Numbered from the stretch's first letter, positions 35,541-45,094 are shown. The stretch is DNA of 64,000 bases from Stenotrophomonas sp. SAU14A_NAIMI4_8 (GCF_003086695.1 NZ_CP025999.1:1042820-1106819); one strand, 5' to 3'. A program made the numbers and translations. The notes: generated by a model not told the origin, from the letters alone.

Positions 35541-36690
35541 CGTGGAAGCGGTCATTGGCGCGCACATGATAGAGATGGGTACGCCAGCGGATGCGCCGCA
35601 CGCAGGTCGCGTGCAGCAGGTGCAGGGGTTGCAGCAGTTCGGCCAGCACCGACAGCACGGGGCGATGGCGCACGCGCCCACTGGCGCGCCGCTGCAGCCG
35701 CATCAGTACCGCCGCACGCAGCAGCAGCACGGCGGCCGCGATCAGTGCTGGTGCCCCCAGCGGTGGCCACGCCGCCAGCAGCAGCACCGCCCACAGCAGC
35801 AGCGGCGGCAGGCCGTGCAGCAGCCCGATCAAGGCGCGTACCGGGCGCGATTCATCCCGCAGCAACAGCAGCGCAAACAACATCCAGCGATGCATCTGCT
35901 GCCGGTAGCGCTGCAGCGTCGGCACATGCGTCTGCACTTCCACGCAGGCGGTGGACTGGTGCAGGCGGGCGCCCTGGTCGCGCAGGGCACGTGCCAGCGC
36001 CAGATCGTCGGCCAGCATGTGCCGCAGCGGCGCGAAGCCGCCCAGTTCGCGCAGGCGCGCGGTCTGCAGTGCGTAGCACATGCCATTGATCGACAGCGGC
36101 GCCAGCCACGGCAGCAGGCCCAGGTAGGTCAGCGCGGTGTTGTTGTTGACGAACTGCGCCATCAATCGCGAGCCGAAACGGGCGTCGTCGCGGTAGCAGG
36201 GCAGGGCGGTGACCAGATCGGCGTGCGGCAGCTCATCCAGCATCTGTGCCAGCGCCGCTGCGGACAGCCGCGCATCGTCGTCCAGCACCAGCACGACCGG
36301 CTCCTGCACGCGCGGCAATACGCCATCGAGTTTGAAGGTCTTGGGATTGATGCCCTGCGGCGCCGCGGGGTGCAGCAGGCAGGTGATGAGGTGGTCGGGG
36401 TACTGCGCACACAGCTGCGCCGCCGCCGCCCGCCCCAGCGCATCGGCTTCATCCAGCAGCCAGTGGAAATGCGCGCCGGGCAGCGCCTGCAGGTTCGCCG
36501 CCAGCACCTGGGCCAGCAGTGGGTCACCGCCCAGGATCGGCTGCAGGATCGCCACGCCGTGGCCATCGAAGCGGCTGTGGGTGCCGGGCGGTCGTTGCCG
36601 CAGCACGCGCATCGCCCCCGTTGCCTTCAGGGCGAGCAGCAGCAGGTAGGCCAGTGCGACCGCGGCGCTGGCGAGGGTCACGGTGTTCAT
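35533..36690 (-). CDS. GT21-like membrane glycosyltransferase (ceramide glucosyltransferase family)
   Basis: A 385-residue enzyme with an N-terminal membrane helix (TLASAAVALAYLLLLALKA), a GT-A catalytic domain and hydrophobic C-terminal segments around 285-340. Family marks are ILQPILGGD near the start, the metal-site VLVLDDDARLS and the Q-x-x-R-W-like MHRW after PTLQRYRQQ. Family members glycosylate ceramide or, in bacteria, hopanoid-type lipids on the cytoplasmic face. It is joined to the SDR gene by ATGA. The true acceptor in this organism cannot be read from sequence. Confidence 0.83.
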   Translation of the reverse strand: MNTVTLASAAVALAYLLLLALKATGAMRVLRQRPPGTHSRFDGHGVAILQPILGGDPLLAQVLAANLQALPGAHFHWLLDEADALGRAAAAQLCAQYPDHLITCLLHPAAPQGINPKTFKLDGVLPRVQEPVVLVLDDDARLSAAALAQMLDELPHADLVTALPCYRDDARFGSRLMAQFVNNNTALTYLGLLPWLAPLSINGMCYALQTARLRELGGFAPLRHMLADDLALARALRDQGARLHQSTACVEVQTHVPTLQRYRQQMHRWMLFALLLLRDESRPVRALIGLLHGLPPLLLWAVLLLAAWPPLGAPALIAAAVLLLRAAVLMRLQRRASGRVRHRPVLSVLAELLQPLHLLHATCVRRIRWRTHLYHVRANDRFHDA

Positions 36691-37634
36691 TGCGCACGCT
36701 GCTCGTGGATGAGGCGTTCGATGGCGGTCTCCATGCCCAGCAGGGGCGGGCCCAGATCGGCCAGCATGCGCTGCGGGTTGAAGGTCTTGGAATAGGCAAA
36801 TGCGGCCACGCCGAAGCGGGTGATGGGCGGCTCGCCGCGCAGACGCAGCAGGCGCCAGGCGCCTTCCAGCGCGCCGGCGCCGGCCAGCGCCACACCGGTG
36901 GGCAGGCGGCGGCCCAGCGGTGGCAGCTCCAACGCGGCCAGCAGGCGCTGCAGCAGGGCCTGCAGATCCACCGGCTGCGCATTGGTCAGGTTGTAGGCCG
37001 GGGCCAGCCGACGCGCCTGGATGGCCCGCAGCAGGTACTCCACCAGGGTGTCGATGTGGATCAGGTCGATCAGCGGTGGCCCGCCGGCGCTGACCAGCCG
37101 TGGCAGCGCCCCGCGACGGGCGGCGTCCAGCAGGCGCGGCATCAGCAGGGTGTCGCCCGGGCCGAACACCGCGCGCGGGCGCAGGATGCAGTGCGGCCCC
37201 GGATAGGCCGATACCAGCGCCTCGGCTGCCGCCTTGCTGCGCGCATAGTCGTTCAGGAACGCCGGCCCGATCGGGCTGTCCTCGTCCAGGTCGTACTGGT
37301 GCGCGGCGCGGTAGAACACCGCCGTAGTGGACAGGTGCAGCAGGCGCGGCAGGCCGTTGGCCTGGCAGAAGGCGATGACCTGCGCGGTGGCGTCCACGTT
37401 GTGCTGCCGGTATTGCGCCGGGCGGGCCCAGGGCGCCGCCAGGGCCGCCGCATGCACCACCACGTCGGGCCGGAACGACAGGTGCAGCGGCTGCCGCAGG
37501 TCCGCCTGCACGTAGTCAGGCCGGTCCAGCGGGCGCCGGCCGACGCCCAGTGCCTGCACCTGCGGCAGCGCGGCCAGGCGGCGCAGCAGGGCGCCGCCGA
37601 TGAAGCCGGACGCGCCGGTGACCAGGATGCGCAT
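36687..37634 (-). CDS. NAD-dependent epimerase/dehydratase-type SDR
   Basis: A 315-residue extended SDR. The Rossmann motif is MRILVTGASGFIGG; the active-site region has HLSTTAVFYR and the Tyr-x-x-x-Lys motif DYARSKAAAE. It resembles 3-beta-hydroxysteroid dehydrogenase/OleD/HpnA-like reductases acting on lipid-like ketones or sugars. GGAGGAAACC precedes the ATG at 37634, so this is the first gene of the coupled operon that runs down to 33718. With two glycosyltransferases and a hydrolase it suggests synthesis of a glycosylated lipid. Confidence 0.83.
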   Translation of the reverse strand: MRILVTGASGFIGGALLRRLAALPQVQALGVGRRPLDRPDYVQADLRQPLHLSFRPDVVVHAAALAAPWARPAQYRQHNVDATAQVIAFCQANGLPRLLHLSTTAVFYRAAHQYDLDEDSPIGPAFLNDYARSKAAAEALVSAYPGPHCILRPRAVFGPGDTLLMPRLLDAARRGALPRLVSAGGPPLIDLIHIDTLVEYLLRAIQARRLAPAYNLTNAQPVDLQALLQRLLAALELPPLGRRLPTGVALAGAGALEGAWRLLRLRGEPPITRFGVAAFAYSKTFNPQRMLADLGPPLLGMETAIERLIHEQRAQ

Positions 37635-37783
37635 GGGCGTGGTTTCCTCCGCCCTTGCCGCGGGCCGAACGCAGGTCGCATGCCTGCCGGGGCGGCCAGT
37701 ATGCGCAATGACGGCTGCGGCAGCCATGCCGGGGGCATGGCGACCTGCCGCAGAGGCTTGTGCCGCCTGCCTTGCGGCCGTTT

Positions 37784-37812
37784 TTGGTGCCTGCGGCGAA
37801 GCGGGTTACACT
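37784..37812 (+). promoter_or_regulatory. Sigma70 promoter of ppiD
   Basis: TTGGTG and TACACT are separated by 17 bases, ending 36 bases before the ppiD ATG, in the 214-base gap between divergent operons. Confidence 0.65.
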
Positions 37813-37848
37813 GCCGGGCTCGCCAATCAGGCCATGTGATTCCTCACC

Positions 37849-39801
37849 ATGCTGCAGAAACTCCGCGACAAGACCTCAGGCTGGATCGTCACTGTGATCC
37901 TGGGGCTGCTGATGATTCCGTTCCTGTTCGTGATCGACAACAGCTACCTCGGTGGTGTCGGCGCGCAGAACGTGGCCAAGGTTTCGGCGCCGCCGACCTG
38001 GTGGCGCTCGGCGCCGTCGTGGTGGCCGGTGCGCATGCTGTGGCAGCACCACGAGATCAGTTCGCAGGATTTCCGCACCCGCTTCGAGCAGGAGCGCATG
38101 CGCGCCCGCCAGCAGCAGGGTGAAGACTTCGATCCGCGTGCGTTTGAAAGCACCGAGAACAAGCTGGCCGTGCTCGATCAGCTGGTGGACGAGCAGGTCG
38201 TTCGCCTGGTCGGTGAACAGGCCGGTGTCGTCATTGGCGACGGCGCAGTGCGCGAGTACATCATGACCATCCCGGCCTTCCTGGGCCAGGATGGCAAGTT
38301 CAGCGAAGCCAACTACCGCCTGGCCCTGCAGACCGGCAACCCGCCGCGCACGCCCACCCAGTTCCAGGAACTGGTGCGTGACAGCCTGCAGCAGTCGGTC
38401 ATTCCGTCGGGCCTGCAGAATTCGGGCTTCGTTACCCAGGCCGAGACCGAGCGCCTGCTGAAGCTGCTGGGTGAAACCCGCGACGTGCAGCTGGTGGGTC
38501 TGCCGGAAGTGCCGGCCGATACCGCGCCGGTGACCGACGCGCAGATCAAGCAGTGGTACGACAGCCACGGCAAGGATTTCCGCCAGGCCGAATCGGTCTC
38601 GCTGGAGTTCGTCGAAGTGAATGGCGCCAACCTGCCGGCCCCGGCCGCCGCCGACGAAGCTGCCCTGCGCAAGCGCTATGAAGAAGAGAAGGCCAAGTTC
38701 GTGGCGCCGGAACAGCGCCAGGCCGCGCACATCCTGCTGACCGGCGACGGTGCCGAAGCCAAGGCTGCCAAGCTGGCCGCCGAAGCCAAGGGGGGCGCTG
38801 ACTTCGCCGCGCTGGCCAAGGCCAATTCGCAGGACCCCGGTTCCAAGGACCAGGGCGGTGACCTGGGCTGGGTGGAACGCGGCGCGATGGTGAAGCCGTT
38901 CGAAGATGCCCTGTTCGCCGCCAAGGCCGGTGAGATCGTCGGCCCGGTGAAGACCGATTTCGGCTACCACGTCATCAAGGTCGCCGCGGTGCGTGGTGGC
39001 GAAGGCAAGTCGTTCGAGGAAGTGCGTGACACCCTGGCCGCCGAGCAGCTGAAGGCCGATGGCGAGCGCGGCTTCAACGAACTGGCCAGCCGCCTGGTCG
39101 ATGCCATCAACAAGAGCCCGAGCGATCTGGCCGCCGCCGCCAAGGAAGTGGGCCTGCCGCTGCAGACCACCGGCGTGATCACCCGCGCTACCGCCAGTGG
39201 CGTGGTGGCCGACCCGGCCGTGCTGCGCGATGCGTTCTCCGACGTGCGCGTGCAGGACGGCACCTCCAGCGATCCGATCGCCGTGGGCGGCAGCAGCAAC
39301 CACAGCGTGGTGATCCGTGTGGCCGCGCACACCCCGGAACAGGCACTGCCGCTGGACAAGGCCCGTGAGCAGGTGATTGCCGCCATCCGCGCCGACCGCC
39401 AGCGCCAGGTCAGCGACAAGGCCGCCGACGCTCTGCTGGCCAAGCTGAAGGGCGGCGCCAGCCTGCAGTCGCTGGCTGCCAGCGAGAAGCTGCAGGTCAG
39501 CCCGATGCCGGGCCTGCCGCGCAGCCAGCCGGTGCCGACCCCGGACATCCACCGCGCCATCTTCAGCGCGCCGGTGCCGACCGAGGGCAAGCCGAGCTAC
39601 GGCAAGATTGACGTGAATGGCCACGCGCTGGTGTTCGTGGTGGACAAGGTCACCCCGGGTGACGTGAAGGAAGTGACCGCCGAGCAGCAGAAGCAGCTGA
39701 AGGACCAGTTGGCCCAGATCGATGGCGCCGCTGCGGCCAAGGCCTTCGTGGAAGCCATGCGCAAGAAGTTCGTGGTGCAGACCACCGAAGCCAACCTGTA
39801 A
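37849..39801 (+). CDS. ppiD: Periplasmic folding chaperone PpiD (SurA-like, parvulin domain)
   Basis: A 650-residue protein anchored by one N-terminal helix ([18 protein letters not shown], about 12-29), with the rest in the periplasm. SurA-type chaperone helices come first, then one parvulin domain at about residues 285-385 ([37 protein letters not shown]). It assists newly translocated envelope proteins at the Sec translocon. In E. coli it follows hupB directly; here tRNAs and a glycosyltransferase operon lie between. A strong terminator follows. Confidence 0.92.
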   Translation: MLQKLRDKTSGWIVTVILGLLMIPFLFVIDNSYLGGVGAQNVAKVSAPPTWWRSAPSWWPVRMLWQHHEISSQDFRTRFEQERMRARQQQGEDFDPRAFESTENKLAVLDQLVDEQVVRLVGEQAGVVIGDGAVREYIMTIPAFLGQDGKFSEANYRLALQTGNPPRTPTQFQELVRDSLQQSVIPSGLQNSGFVTQAETERLLKLLGETRDVQLVGLPEVPADTAPVTDAQIKQWYDSHGKDFRQAESVSLEFVEVNGANLPAPAAADEAALRKRYEEEKAKFVAPEQRQAAHILLTGDGAEAKAAKLAAEAKGGADFAALAKANSQDPGSKDQGGDLGWVERGAMVKPFEDALFAAKAGEIVGPVKTDFGYHVIKVAAVRGGEGKSFEEVRDTLAAEQLKADGERGFNELASRLVDAINKSPSDLAAAAKEVGLPLQTTGVITRATASGVVADPAVLRDAFSDVRVQDGTSSDPIAVGGSSNHSVVIRVAAHTPEQALPLDKAREQVIAAIRADRQRQVSDKAADALLAKLKGGASLQSLAASEKLQVSPMPGLPRSQPVPTPDIHRAIFSAPVPTEGKPSYGKIDVNGHALVFVVDKVTPGDVKEVTAEQQKQLKDQLAQIDGAAAAKAFVEAMRKKFVVQTTEANL

Positions 39802-39824
39802 CCCGGGGCGGCGCGCAGAACGAA

Positions 39825-39852
39825 AAGGCCCGGCAATGCCGGGCCTTTTTTG
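39825..39852 (+). terminator. Intrinsic terminator after ppiD
   Basis: AAGGCCCGGC and its complement with a three-base loop, followed by a run of T. Confidence 0.9.
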
Positions 39853-39877
39853 TTGTGTGCCGCGGGGGGCGGGCTTC

Positions 39878-39904
39878 GTAGAGTCGAGCGTTGCTCGACT
39901 CTAC
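39878..39904. repeat. SMAG/REP palindrome
   Basis: A 27-bp perfect GTAG-ended palindrome (GTAGAGTCGAGC, TTG... arms ending CTAC) between convergent ppiD and the transglycosylase gene. It matches the style of S. maltophilia SMAG elements and recurs near recR and maf. Confidence 0.85.
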
Positions 39905-39914
39905 CGGGGCGTTG

Positions 39915-41117
39915 TCAGTCTTCCACGCGCAGTACGGCGCCGGGCTTCAGCACGCTGCTGCCGCTCAGGCCGTTCAACGACAGCAGTGCCTTCACCGGCA
40001 TGCCGTAGCGGCGGGCGATGGTCCAGGCCGATTCGCCGTTGCGTACGGTGTGGCGGCGGCTGCGCGGGCGGTCGGCGGCGCTGGCCACGGTACGGGCCAC
40101 CTGCGGCGCAGGCGTGGCGATGGGGGCTTCTGTGGCCGCCGTAGCGGCCACGGCGGCCGCCGCGTCCAGCACACTGGCATTGGCGGCCGAAACCGGCGCC
40201 AGTACCCGGGCGTTGCCGCTCGGGCGCTTGCCTGCGGCCAGGCCGGGGTTCAGGCGGGCGATGCGGGCCGGGTCCAGCGACCGCTGCGCGGCCCACTGCT
40301 GCACCGTGGTGCCGGCCGGCAGCGTGTGGTCCTTCAGCACCGGCACGGTGCGGTCCAGCGAGGCCATCACGCCCGGCTGGTCTTCCACGTTTTCCAGCAC
40401 GCAGGCCAGCGCATGCAGCTTTTCCACATACGCATGGGTGACCGGCGACAGGCCGGGCAGGGCGGCGGGCTTGGCGTTCTGTGCGTTCATGCCGGCCTTG
40501 CGCATCGACTGCAGCACCCGGTACTCGCCGGCGTTGTAGGCCATGGTGGCCAGGCGCCAGTCGCCGCCGAACATGCCGTGCAGGGTCTTCAGGTAGCGCA
40601 CCGCCGCCTGGGTCGATTCCACCGCCGAAAGGCGGCCGTCGTAGCCGTTGGACATCGGCACGCGATGGTTGCGCGCGGTGGTGGCGATGAACTGCCACAG
40701 GCCGGTGGGGCCGCTGCCGTTGCGGGCATTGGGGCGGTACCCACTTTCCACGAACGGGATCAGCGCGAATTCGGTGGGCAGGTTGGCCTTGCGCAGCTCT
40801 TCTACGACATAGCCGAACAGCACCAGGGCGTCATCGTCCTGGTTGGCCAGGCGCGAGGGGGCGTGGGCGAACTGCTTCTGCCAACGCGGGCTGGTGGCCT
40901 CGGCGTCGCAGGTGGGCTCGGCCAGGCCGTCGCGGAAGCTGGTGAAGATGTCCTGGCCGTTGCGCACGCTGGCCGCCGGCAGGGCCGTCGGGTCCAGTGG
41001 CACCGCGGCGGCGGCGGTCAGGTTCTGGCTGATGCCGGCGCCCAGCGACTGCGCGCCCGCGTTCCCGGCCAACCCCAGGGCAAGCCCCAGGGCCAGCGTC
41101 AGACTTCGGCGCATCAT
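39915..41117 (-). CDS. MltD-like membrane-bound lytic murein transglycosylase with LysM
   Basis: A 400-residue exported enzyme with an N-terminal signal ([23 protein letters not shown]). The SLT catalytic domain is at about 100-230 with catalytic Glu in [10 protein letters not shown], plus GPTGLWQF and [11 protein letters not shown] Pro/Ala linker leads to one LysM motif at the C-terminus ([18 protein letters not shown]). It cleaves peptidoglycan with 1,6-anhydro products. The first ATG overlaps the gloB stop (ATGA), so both are co-translated; mltD next to gloB is the E. coli order too. Confidence 0.9.
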   Translation of the reverse strand: MMRRSLTLALGLALGLAGNAGAQSLGAGISQNLTAAAAVPLDPTALPAASVRNGQDIFTSFRDGLAEPTCDAEATSPRWQKQFAHAPSRLANQDDDALVLFGYVVEELRKANLPTEFALIPFVESGYRPNARNGSGPTGLWQFIATTARNHRVPMSNGYDGRLSAVESTQAAVRYLKTLHGMFGGDWRLATMAYNAGEYRVLQSMRKAGMNAQNAKPAALPGLSPVTHAYVEKLHALACVLENVEDQPGVMASLDRTVPVLKDHTLPAGTTVQQWAAQRSLDPARIARLNPGLAAGKRPSGNARVLAPVSAANASVLDAAAAVAATAATEAPIATPAPQVARTVASAADRPRSRRHTVRNGESAWTIARRYGMPVKALLSLNGLSGSSVLKPGAVLRVED

Positions 41118-41878
41118 GCGCGGAAGCCGTCTTTCCAGTGCCGGAGACCGGCCATGACGTCGACGTCGTCCACGACCTCGCGCCCCAGGTGCGCCGACAC
41201 CGCCGCGCGGATCGGCGCGGTATGCGTACGCAGGAACGGATTGCAGTCGAGCTCGTTGGCCAGGGTTACCGGCAGGGTGGAACGGTCATCGCGGCGCATG
41301 GCCAAAGCCTCCTCTTGGCGCTGCAGCAACGCAGCGTTGGCGGGGTCGACATGCCGCGCGAAGACGGCATTTGACACGGTGTACTCGTGGGCGCAACACA
41401 ACAGCAGTTGCGCGGGCAGGGCACCCAGCCTGCGCATCGATGCCAGCAGCTGGGACGGCGTACCTTCGAACAGGCGTCCACAGCCCAGGCTGAACAACGA
41501 ATCGCCGCTGAAAAGCTGTTCAGCGGTGTGAAACGCGATGTGGCTGCGGGTGTGCCCGGGCACGGATAGTACGTGGAACATCTGCCCCAGTGCCTGAACG
41601 CGTTCACCTTCGCCCACCCGCTCGGTGGCCGTGGGAATGCGTTCTTCCACCGGGGCGACCACCCGCACGCCGGGAAAACGCGCCTGCAGCGCGGGCACGC
41701 CGCCGATGTGATCGTCGTGGTGGTGGGTGAGCAGGATGGTGTCCACGCGCAGGCCCTGGTCGGCCAGCGCCAGTACCGGCGCGGCATCGCCAGGGTCGAT
41801 CACGACCGCGGCGCCGTCGTCGGCCGTCAACATCCAGATGTAGTTATCCGCAAATGCGGGCAGGGCAGTCAGTCGCAT
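41114..41878 (-). CDS. gloB: Hydroxyacylglutathione hydrolase (glyoxalase II)
   Basis: A 254-residue metallo-beta-lactamase-fold enzyme that hydrolyses S-lactoylglutathione to lactate and glutathione in methylglyoxal detoxification. The metal motif THHHDDH, later [23 protein letters not shown] and the C-terminal substrate-binding NPFLRTHT are present. Its start lies only 11 bases from the divergent methyltransferase start, so promoters must be very short or overlap coding sequence. It is coupled to the transglycosylase downstream. Confidence 0.96.
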   Translation of the reverse strand: MRLTALPAFADNYIWMLTADDGAAVVIDPGDAAPVLALADQGLRVDTILLTHHHDDHIGGVPALQARFPGVRVVAPVEERIPTATERVGEGERVQALGQMFHVLSVPGHTRSHIAFHTAEQLFSGDSLFSLGCGRLFEGTPSQLLASMRRLGALPAQLLLCCAHEYTVSNAVFARHVDPANAALLQRQEEALAMRRDDRSTLPVTLANELDCNPFLRTHTAPIRAAVSAHLGREVVDDVDVMAGLRHWKDGFRA

Positions 41879-41889
41879 AGAATTGGACC

Positions 41890-42534
41890 ATGCCCCTGCT
41901 GCAGAGCCACCGTCAAGCGAGCCTGGTGCCCTGGTTCGACAGCGAGCCGGCGCAGCCGCTGCGCGTGCTGGAACGGCAGCTGCTGCTGCCGCAGCTGGCC
42001 GCGCTGCCGGTGCAACCCTGGTTGTGGATCGCGCCCAGCCCGGCCTGGCTGCAGGACGCGCAGGCCGCCGGGCGTGGCCTGCGCCTGTACCGCACCGGCC
42101 AGGGCTACGCCGGTGATACCCGCTGCGCGCTGCCGTTGCCGCTGGCCAACGAGAGCGTGAACGCGATCGTGCTGCAGCACGTGACCGCCGCTGACGCCGA
42201 TGCCCTGCTGGACGAATGTGAGCGGGTGCTGATGCCCGGCGGGCACCTGTGGCTGACCAGCCTCAACCCGTTCAGCCCCTACCGGGCGCGCTGGCGCCAG
42301 CACGGCCTGGTGGTGCGCACCCCGCAACGCCTGCGCCAGCTGCTGGACCGGCACGGGCTGGACTGTGCGCAGACACGCTACCTGGGGCCGCTGTGGCAGG
42401 GCCCGGGCAGCCGCGCGCGCCCCGGCTGGGCGCCGCTGCGGGCGGCCTGCCTGTTCCATGCCCAAAAACGTACGCTGGCCCTGCCAGGGCCAACCCCGCT
42501 GCCGGTGCGCTGGCACGGCACCGTAGCCACCTGA
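41890..42534 (+). CDS. YafS-like class I SAM-dependent methyltransferase
   Basis: A 214-residue protein. The Rossmann part is degenerate near the start ([19 protein letters not shown]) but the post-I segment ([16 protein letters not shown]), [20 protein letters not shown] and the rest fit the methyltransferase fold. It lies between gloB and rnhA, exactly where E. coli has yafS. Substrate unknown. The glycine-rich SAM loop is not canonical, so activity needs caution. Confidence 0.78.
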   Translation: MPLLQSHRQASLVPWFDSEPAQPLRVLERQLLLPQLAALPVQPWLWIAPSPAWLQDAQAAGRGLRLYRTGQGYAGDTRCALPLPLANESVNAIVLQHVTAADADALLDECERVLMPGGHLWLTSLNPFSPYRARWRQHGLVVRTPQRLRQLLDRHGLDCAQTRYLGPLWQGPGSRARPGWAPLRAACLFHAQKRTLALPGPTPLPVRWHGTVAT

Positions 42535-42546
42535 TCTGGAGTTGTA

Positions 42547-42999
42547 TTGAAAACCATTGAAATCCACACCGACGGTTCCTGCCTGGGCAACCCCGGTCCC
42601 GGCGGCTGGGCCGCGCTGCTGCGCTACAAGGGGCACGAACGTGAACTCAGTGGCGGCGAAGCGCACACCACCAACAACCGGATGGAGCTGATGGCGGCCA
42701 TCTGTGCACTGGAAACGCTGACCGAGCCGTGCAACATCGTGCTGTTCACCGATTCGCAGTACGTGCGCCAGGGCCTGACCCAGTGGATGGCGGGCTGGAT
42801 CCGCAAGAACTGGAAGACGGCTGGCGGCGACCCGGTGAAGAACCGCGAGCTGTGGGAGCGCCTGCATGCGGCCACGCTGCGCCACCAGATCGACTGGCGC
42901 TGGGTGAAGGGCCATTCCGGTGACCCCGACAACGAGCGCGTGGATACCCTGGCGCGCAATGCCGCGACCCAGATCCGCGACGGCAGCCCGGTAAACTGA
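42547..42999 (+). CDS. rnhA: Ribonuclease HI
   Basis: A 150-residue endonuclease degrading RNA in RNA-DNA hybrids. Catalytic residues align with the E. coli enzyme: Asp9 ([12 protein letters not shown]), Glu47 (NNRMELMAA), Asp69 (LFTDSQYV), His123 and Asp133 (NERVDTLA). The start is an uncommon TTG preceded by CTGGAG, chosen because the conserved [10 protein letters not shown] begins there and no in-frame ATG precedes it. Five bases separate its stop region from dnaQ. Confidence 0.95.
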   Translation: MKTIEIHTDGSCLGNPGPGGWAALLRYKGHERELSGGEAHTTNNRMELMAAICALETLTEPCNIVLFTDSQYVRQGLTQWMAGWIRKNWKTAGGDPVKNRELWERLHAATLRHQIDWRWVKGHSGDPDNERVDTLARNAATQIRDGSPVN

Positions 43000-43003
43000 G
43001 CCC

Positions 43004-43732
43004 ATGCGTCAGATCATTCTCGATACCGAAACCACCGGCCTGGAGTGGAAGAAGGGCAACCGCGTCGTCGAAATCGGCTGCGTGGAGCTGTTCAAGCGCC
43101 GCCCGTCCGGCAACAACTACCACCAGTACCTGAAGCCCGACTGCGATTTCGAGCAGGGCGCGCAGGAAGTGACCGGGCTGACCCTGGAGTTCCTGGATGA
43201 CAAGCCCGCCTTCGCCGAGGTGGCCGATGAGTTCCTGGCCTTCATCAAGGGCGCCGAACTGATCATCCACAATGCGGCGTTCGATCTGGGCTTCCTGGAC
43301 AACGAACTGTCGCTGCTGGGGCCGGAGTACGGCAGGATCACCGACCACTGCACCGTGGTCGATACGCTGGCGCTGGCGCGCGAGCGCTTCCCGGGCCAGC
43401 GCAACTCGCTCGATGCCCTGTGCAAGCGCCTGGGCGTGGACAACTCGCACCGCGCGCTGCACGGCGCGCTGCTCGATGCGCAGATCCTGGGCGATGTGTA
43501 CATCGCGCTGACCTCGGGCCAGGAAGAGATCGGCTTCGGTCTGGACGACGAGGGCGGCGGGGCAGGGGCGGCGCTGCAGGCGTTCGACACCAGTGCGCTG
43601 CTGCCGCGCCCGCGCGTGGTGGCCACGCCGTCCGAGCAGGAAGCCCATGCCGCCCGCCTGGAGCGCCTGCGCAAGAAGGCCGGCCACGCGTTGTGGGATG
43701 GCCCGAAAGTGGAAGAAGCGGCGAGCGCGTAG
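43004..43732 (+). CDS. dnaQ: DNA polymerase III epsilon subunit, proofreading exonuclease
   Basis: A 242-residue protein, the E. coli size. ExoI DTETTGLEW, ExoII HNAAFDLGFL and ExoIII HRALHGALLDA show the DEDDh exonuclease. The C-terminal segment, which contacts the alpha subunit, is shorter and less conserved. It starts four bases after rnhA, so the two are co-transcribed, unlike the divergent arrangement in E. coli. A stack of palindromic repeats follows the gene. Confidence 0.95.
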   Translation: MRQIILDTETTGLEWKKGNRVVEIGCVELFKRRPSGNNYHQYLKPDCDFEQGAQEVTGLTLEFLDDKPAFAEVADEFLAFIKGAELIIHNAAFDLGFLDNELSLLGPEYGRITDHCTVVDTLALARERFPGQRNSLDALCKRLGVDNSHRALHGALLDAQILGDVYIALTSGQEEIGFGLDDEGGGAGAALQAFDTSALLPRPRVVATPSEQEAHAARLERLRKKAGHALWDGPKVEEAASA

Positions 43733-43752
43733 GCGGTGGGGGTGGTGGTGGC

Positions 43753-43924
43753 CGCCGGGCATGGCCCGGCGCTACCACCGTATCCACGCATGGCGTGGAT
43801 CTACTCTCGTCTTATCCACGCATGGCGTGGATCTACTCTCATCGTATCCACGCATGGCGTGGATCTACTCTCATCGTATCCACGCATGGCCTGGATCTAC
43901 AGTAGAGCCACGCCACGCGTGGCT
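43753..43924. repeat. SMAG-type palindrome cluster after dnaQ
   Basis: One element with the CCGGGC/GCCCGG core and inverted GTAG (about 43753-43774) is followed by four near-identical 23-bp palindromes beginning ATCCACGCATGG at 43782, 43814, 43847 and 43878, spaced 31-33 bases. A further GTAG element with another core (43902-43924) ends the cluster. The first four palindromes differ by one base only. They lie between convergent genes. Confidence 0.85.
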
Positions 43925-43925
43925 A

Positions 43926-44630
43926 TCAGTGGCAGCGCACCAGGATTACGGTGATGTTGTCCGAACCGCCGCCGTCGAGGGCGGCGGCGACCAGGGTGTC
44001 CACGCATTCCTGGGCGCTGGCGTCGTCGTAGGCCAGGGTGCGGGCAATTCCGCGGTCGTCCACTTCCTCGGTCAGGCCGTCGCTGCACAGCAGCAGCTGC
44101 ATGCCCGGGCGCAGTTCACCACTGGTGGTGGCCACGTTCAGGTGGGTCGGGTCGGTCACGCCCAGCGCCTGGGTCACCACGTTGCGGTGCGGGTGGGCGC
44201 GGGCCTGTTCGGCGGTCAGGTTGCCCTGCGCCACCAGTTCCTGCACCACGCTGTGGTCCTGGCTGAGCTGGGCCAGCTGCCCGTCGCGCCACAGGTAGGC
44301 CCGGCTGTCGCCCACCCAGGCCACCTCATAGCGGTTGCCCTGCACGCGCGCGGCAACCACCGTGGTACCCATCGGCAGGGTGTCGTTGCGGCGGCGCGAG
44401 GCGCGGATGATCTCCTCGTCGGCGGTGCGGATGGCCTGGGCCAGCGGCGCACCGCGGCGGATTTCGCGCACGATGGTCTCGCGCGCCAGCGCGCTGGCCA
44501 CCTCGCCGCAGGCATGCCCGCCCATGCCGTCGGCCACCAGCCACAGCGACAGCTCGCCATCACCGTAATAGGTGTCTTCGTTGAGCTCCCGGCGCAGGCC
44601 GGGGTGGGTGAGGTGTCCGAATTCGATCAT
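43926..44630 (-). CDS. PP2C-type serine/threonine protein phosphatase
   Basis: A 234-residue metal-dependent phosphatase. Family motifs in order: NEDTYYGD, LVADGMGGHACG, AWVGDSRAYLW, LLLCSDGLTEEV and GGSDNITVIL, supplying the metal-binding aspartates. It is soluble, without signal or extra domain, like Stp/PrpC partners of PknB-type kinases or type VI secretion regulators. No kinase gene is adjacent here. The gene is convergent with dnaQ across a repeat cluster. Confidence 0.94.
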   Translation of the reverse strand: MIEFGHLTHPGLRRELNEDTYYGDGELSLWLVADGMGGHACGEVASALARETIVREIRRGAPLAQAIRTADEEIIRASRRRNDTLPMGTTVVAARVQGNRYEVAWVGDSRAYLWRDGQLAQLSQDHSVVQELVAQGNLTAEQARAHPHRNVVTQALGVTDPTHLNVATTSGELRPGMQLLLCSDGLTEEVDDRGIARTLAYDDASAQECVDTLVAAALDGGGSDNITVILVRCH

Positions 44631-44739
44631 GGTGGGGGCTGGGGAAGGGTGATGCCGGGGAGAACGGCATCATCACGGCCAAGCGGACATCCGGCAAGGC
44701 ATGCAGTCAGAAATATTTCATCGGATGTGCGGCAATGGC

Positions 44740-44768
44740 TTGTGGTCTGCCGCGCTTCCTCGTATTAT
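44740..44768 (+). promoter_or_regulatory. Sigma70 promoter of tRNA-Ser(CGA)
   Basis: TTGTGG and TATTAT are spaced by 17 bases and end 29 bases before the tRNA. Between promoter and tRNA lies an 8-bp TTCG-loop hairpin (44773-44792) that would form in the 5' leader of the precursor. Confidence 0.75.
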
Positions 44769-44797
44769 TCGCGTCCCCGGTTCGCCGGGGACCATCT

Positions 44798-44888
44798 GGA
44801 GAGGTGGCAGAGCGGTTGAATGTACCTGACTCGAAATCAGGCAGGCGTTTATAGCGCCTCGGGGGTTCGAATCCCCCCCTCTCCGCCA
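44798..44888 (+). tRNA. tRNA-Ser(CGA)
   Basis: A 91-nt class II tRNA with acceptor GGAGAGG/CCTCTCC, anticodon loop CTCGAAA, long variable arm, T-loop TTCGAAT and encoded CCA. It reads UCG. Confidence 0.96.
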
Positions 44889-44937
44889 GATTAAAAAAAA
44901 CGGGCTGCCTTAGGGCAGCCCGTTTTTTTTAATCTGG
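44886..44937. terminator. 24-bp perfect palindromic terminator overlapping the tRNA CCA
   Basis: Arms 44886-44909 and 44914-44937 pair perfectly around TTAG. Eight A and eight T lie within the stem, so it can terminate in both directions. The left arm starts with the tRNA CCA, so the precursor 3' end is complementary to the trailer. Confidence 0.92.
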
Positions 44938-45003
44938 CGCGGGATGCGAAGTGCGCTGCACGCGCTTCGCCCCTGCCGGGGCAGGCCCTCAACAGAGGGG
45001 CTT
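44933..45003 (+). repeat. Dispersed terminator-linked repeat, copy A
   Basis: The segment after the palindrome is nearly identical in two blocks (about 40 and 30 bp) to the minus-strand sequence 53059-52935 that follows another long palindrome near tRNA-Ser(GGA). Shared marks include GCGAAGTGCGCTGC and CCTCAACAGAGGGGCTT. Confidence 0.8.
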
Positions 45004-45094
45004 ATTCCACCCGATGCGACATCGGGTTGCTGACACGCGGGAACAGCGTGATCGTTGCGGGTTACCATGTGCCATTACCTGCTGGAGCGATGCC

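Noticed and set aside
33625..38123. Long plus-strand frames (about 466, 466 and 534 codons) across the glycosyltransferase operon
   Set aside because: They run opposite to four motif-bearing, translationally coupled minus-strand genes and end in repeat-like low-complexity protein.
43782..43900. Regularly spaced palindromes considered as a CRISPR array
   Set aside because: Units are palindromic, spacers are only 8-9 bases and similar to each other, and no cas genes are present; they are REP/SMAG elements.
43593..44819. A 408-codon plus-strand frame through the REP cluster after dnaQ
   Set aside because: It reads palindromic repeats and the antisense of the PP2C gene; no ribosome site.
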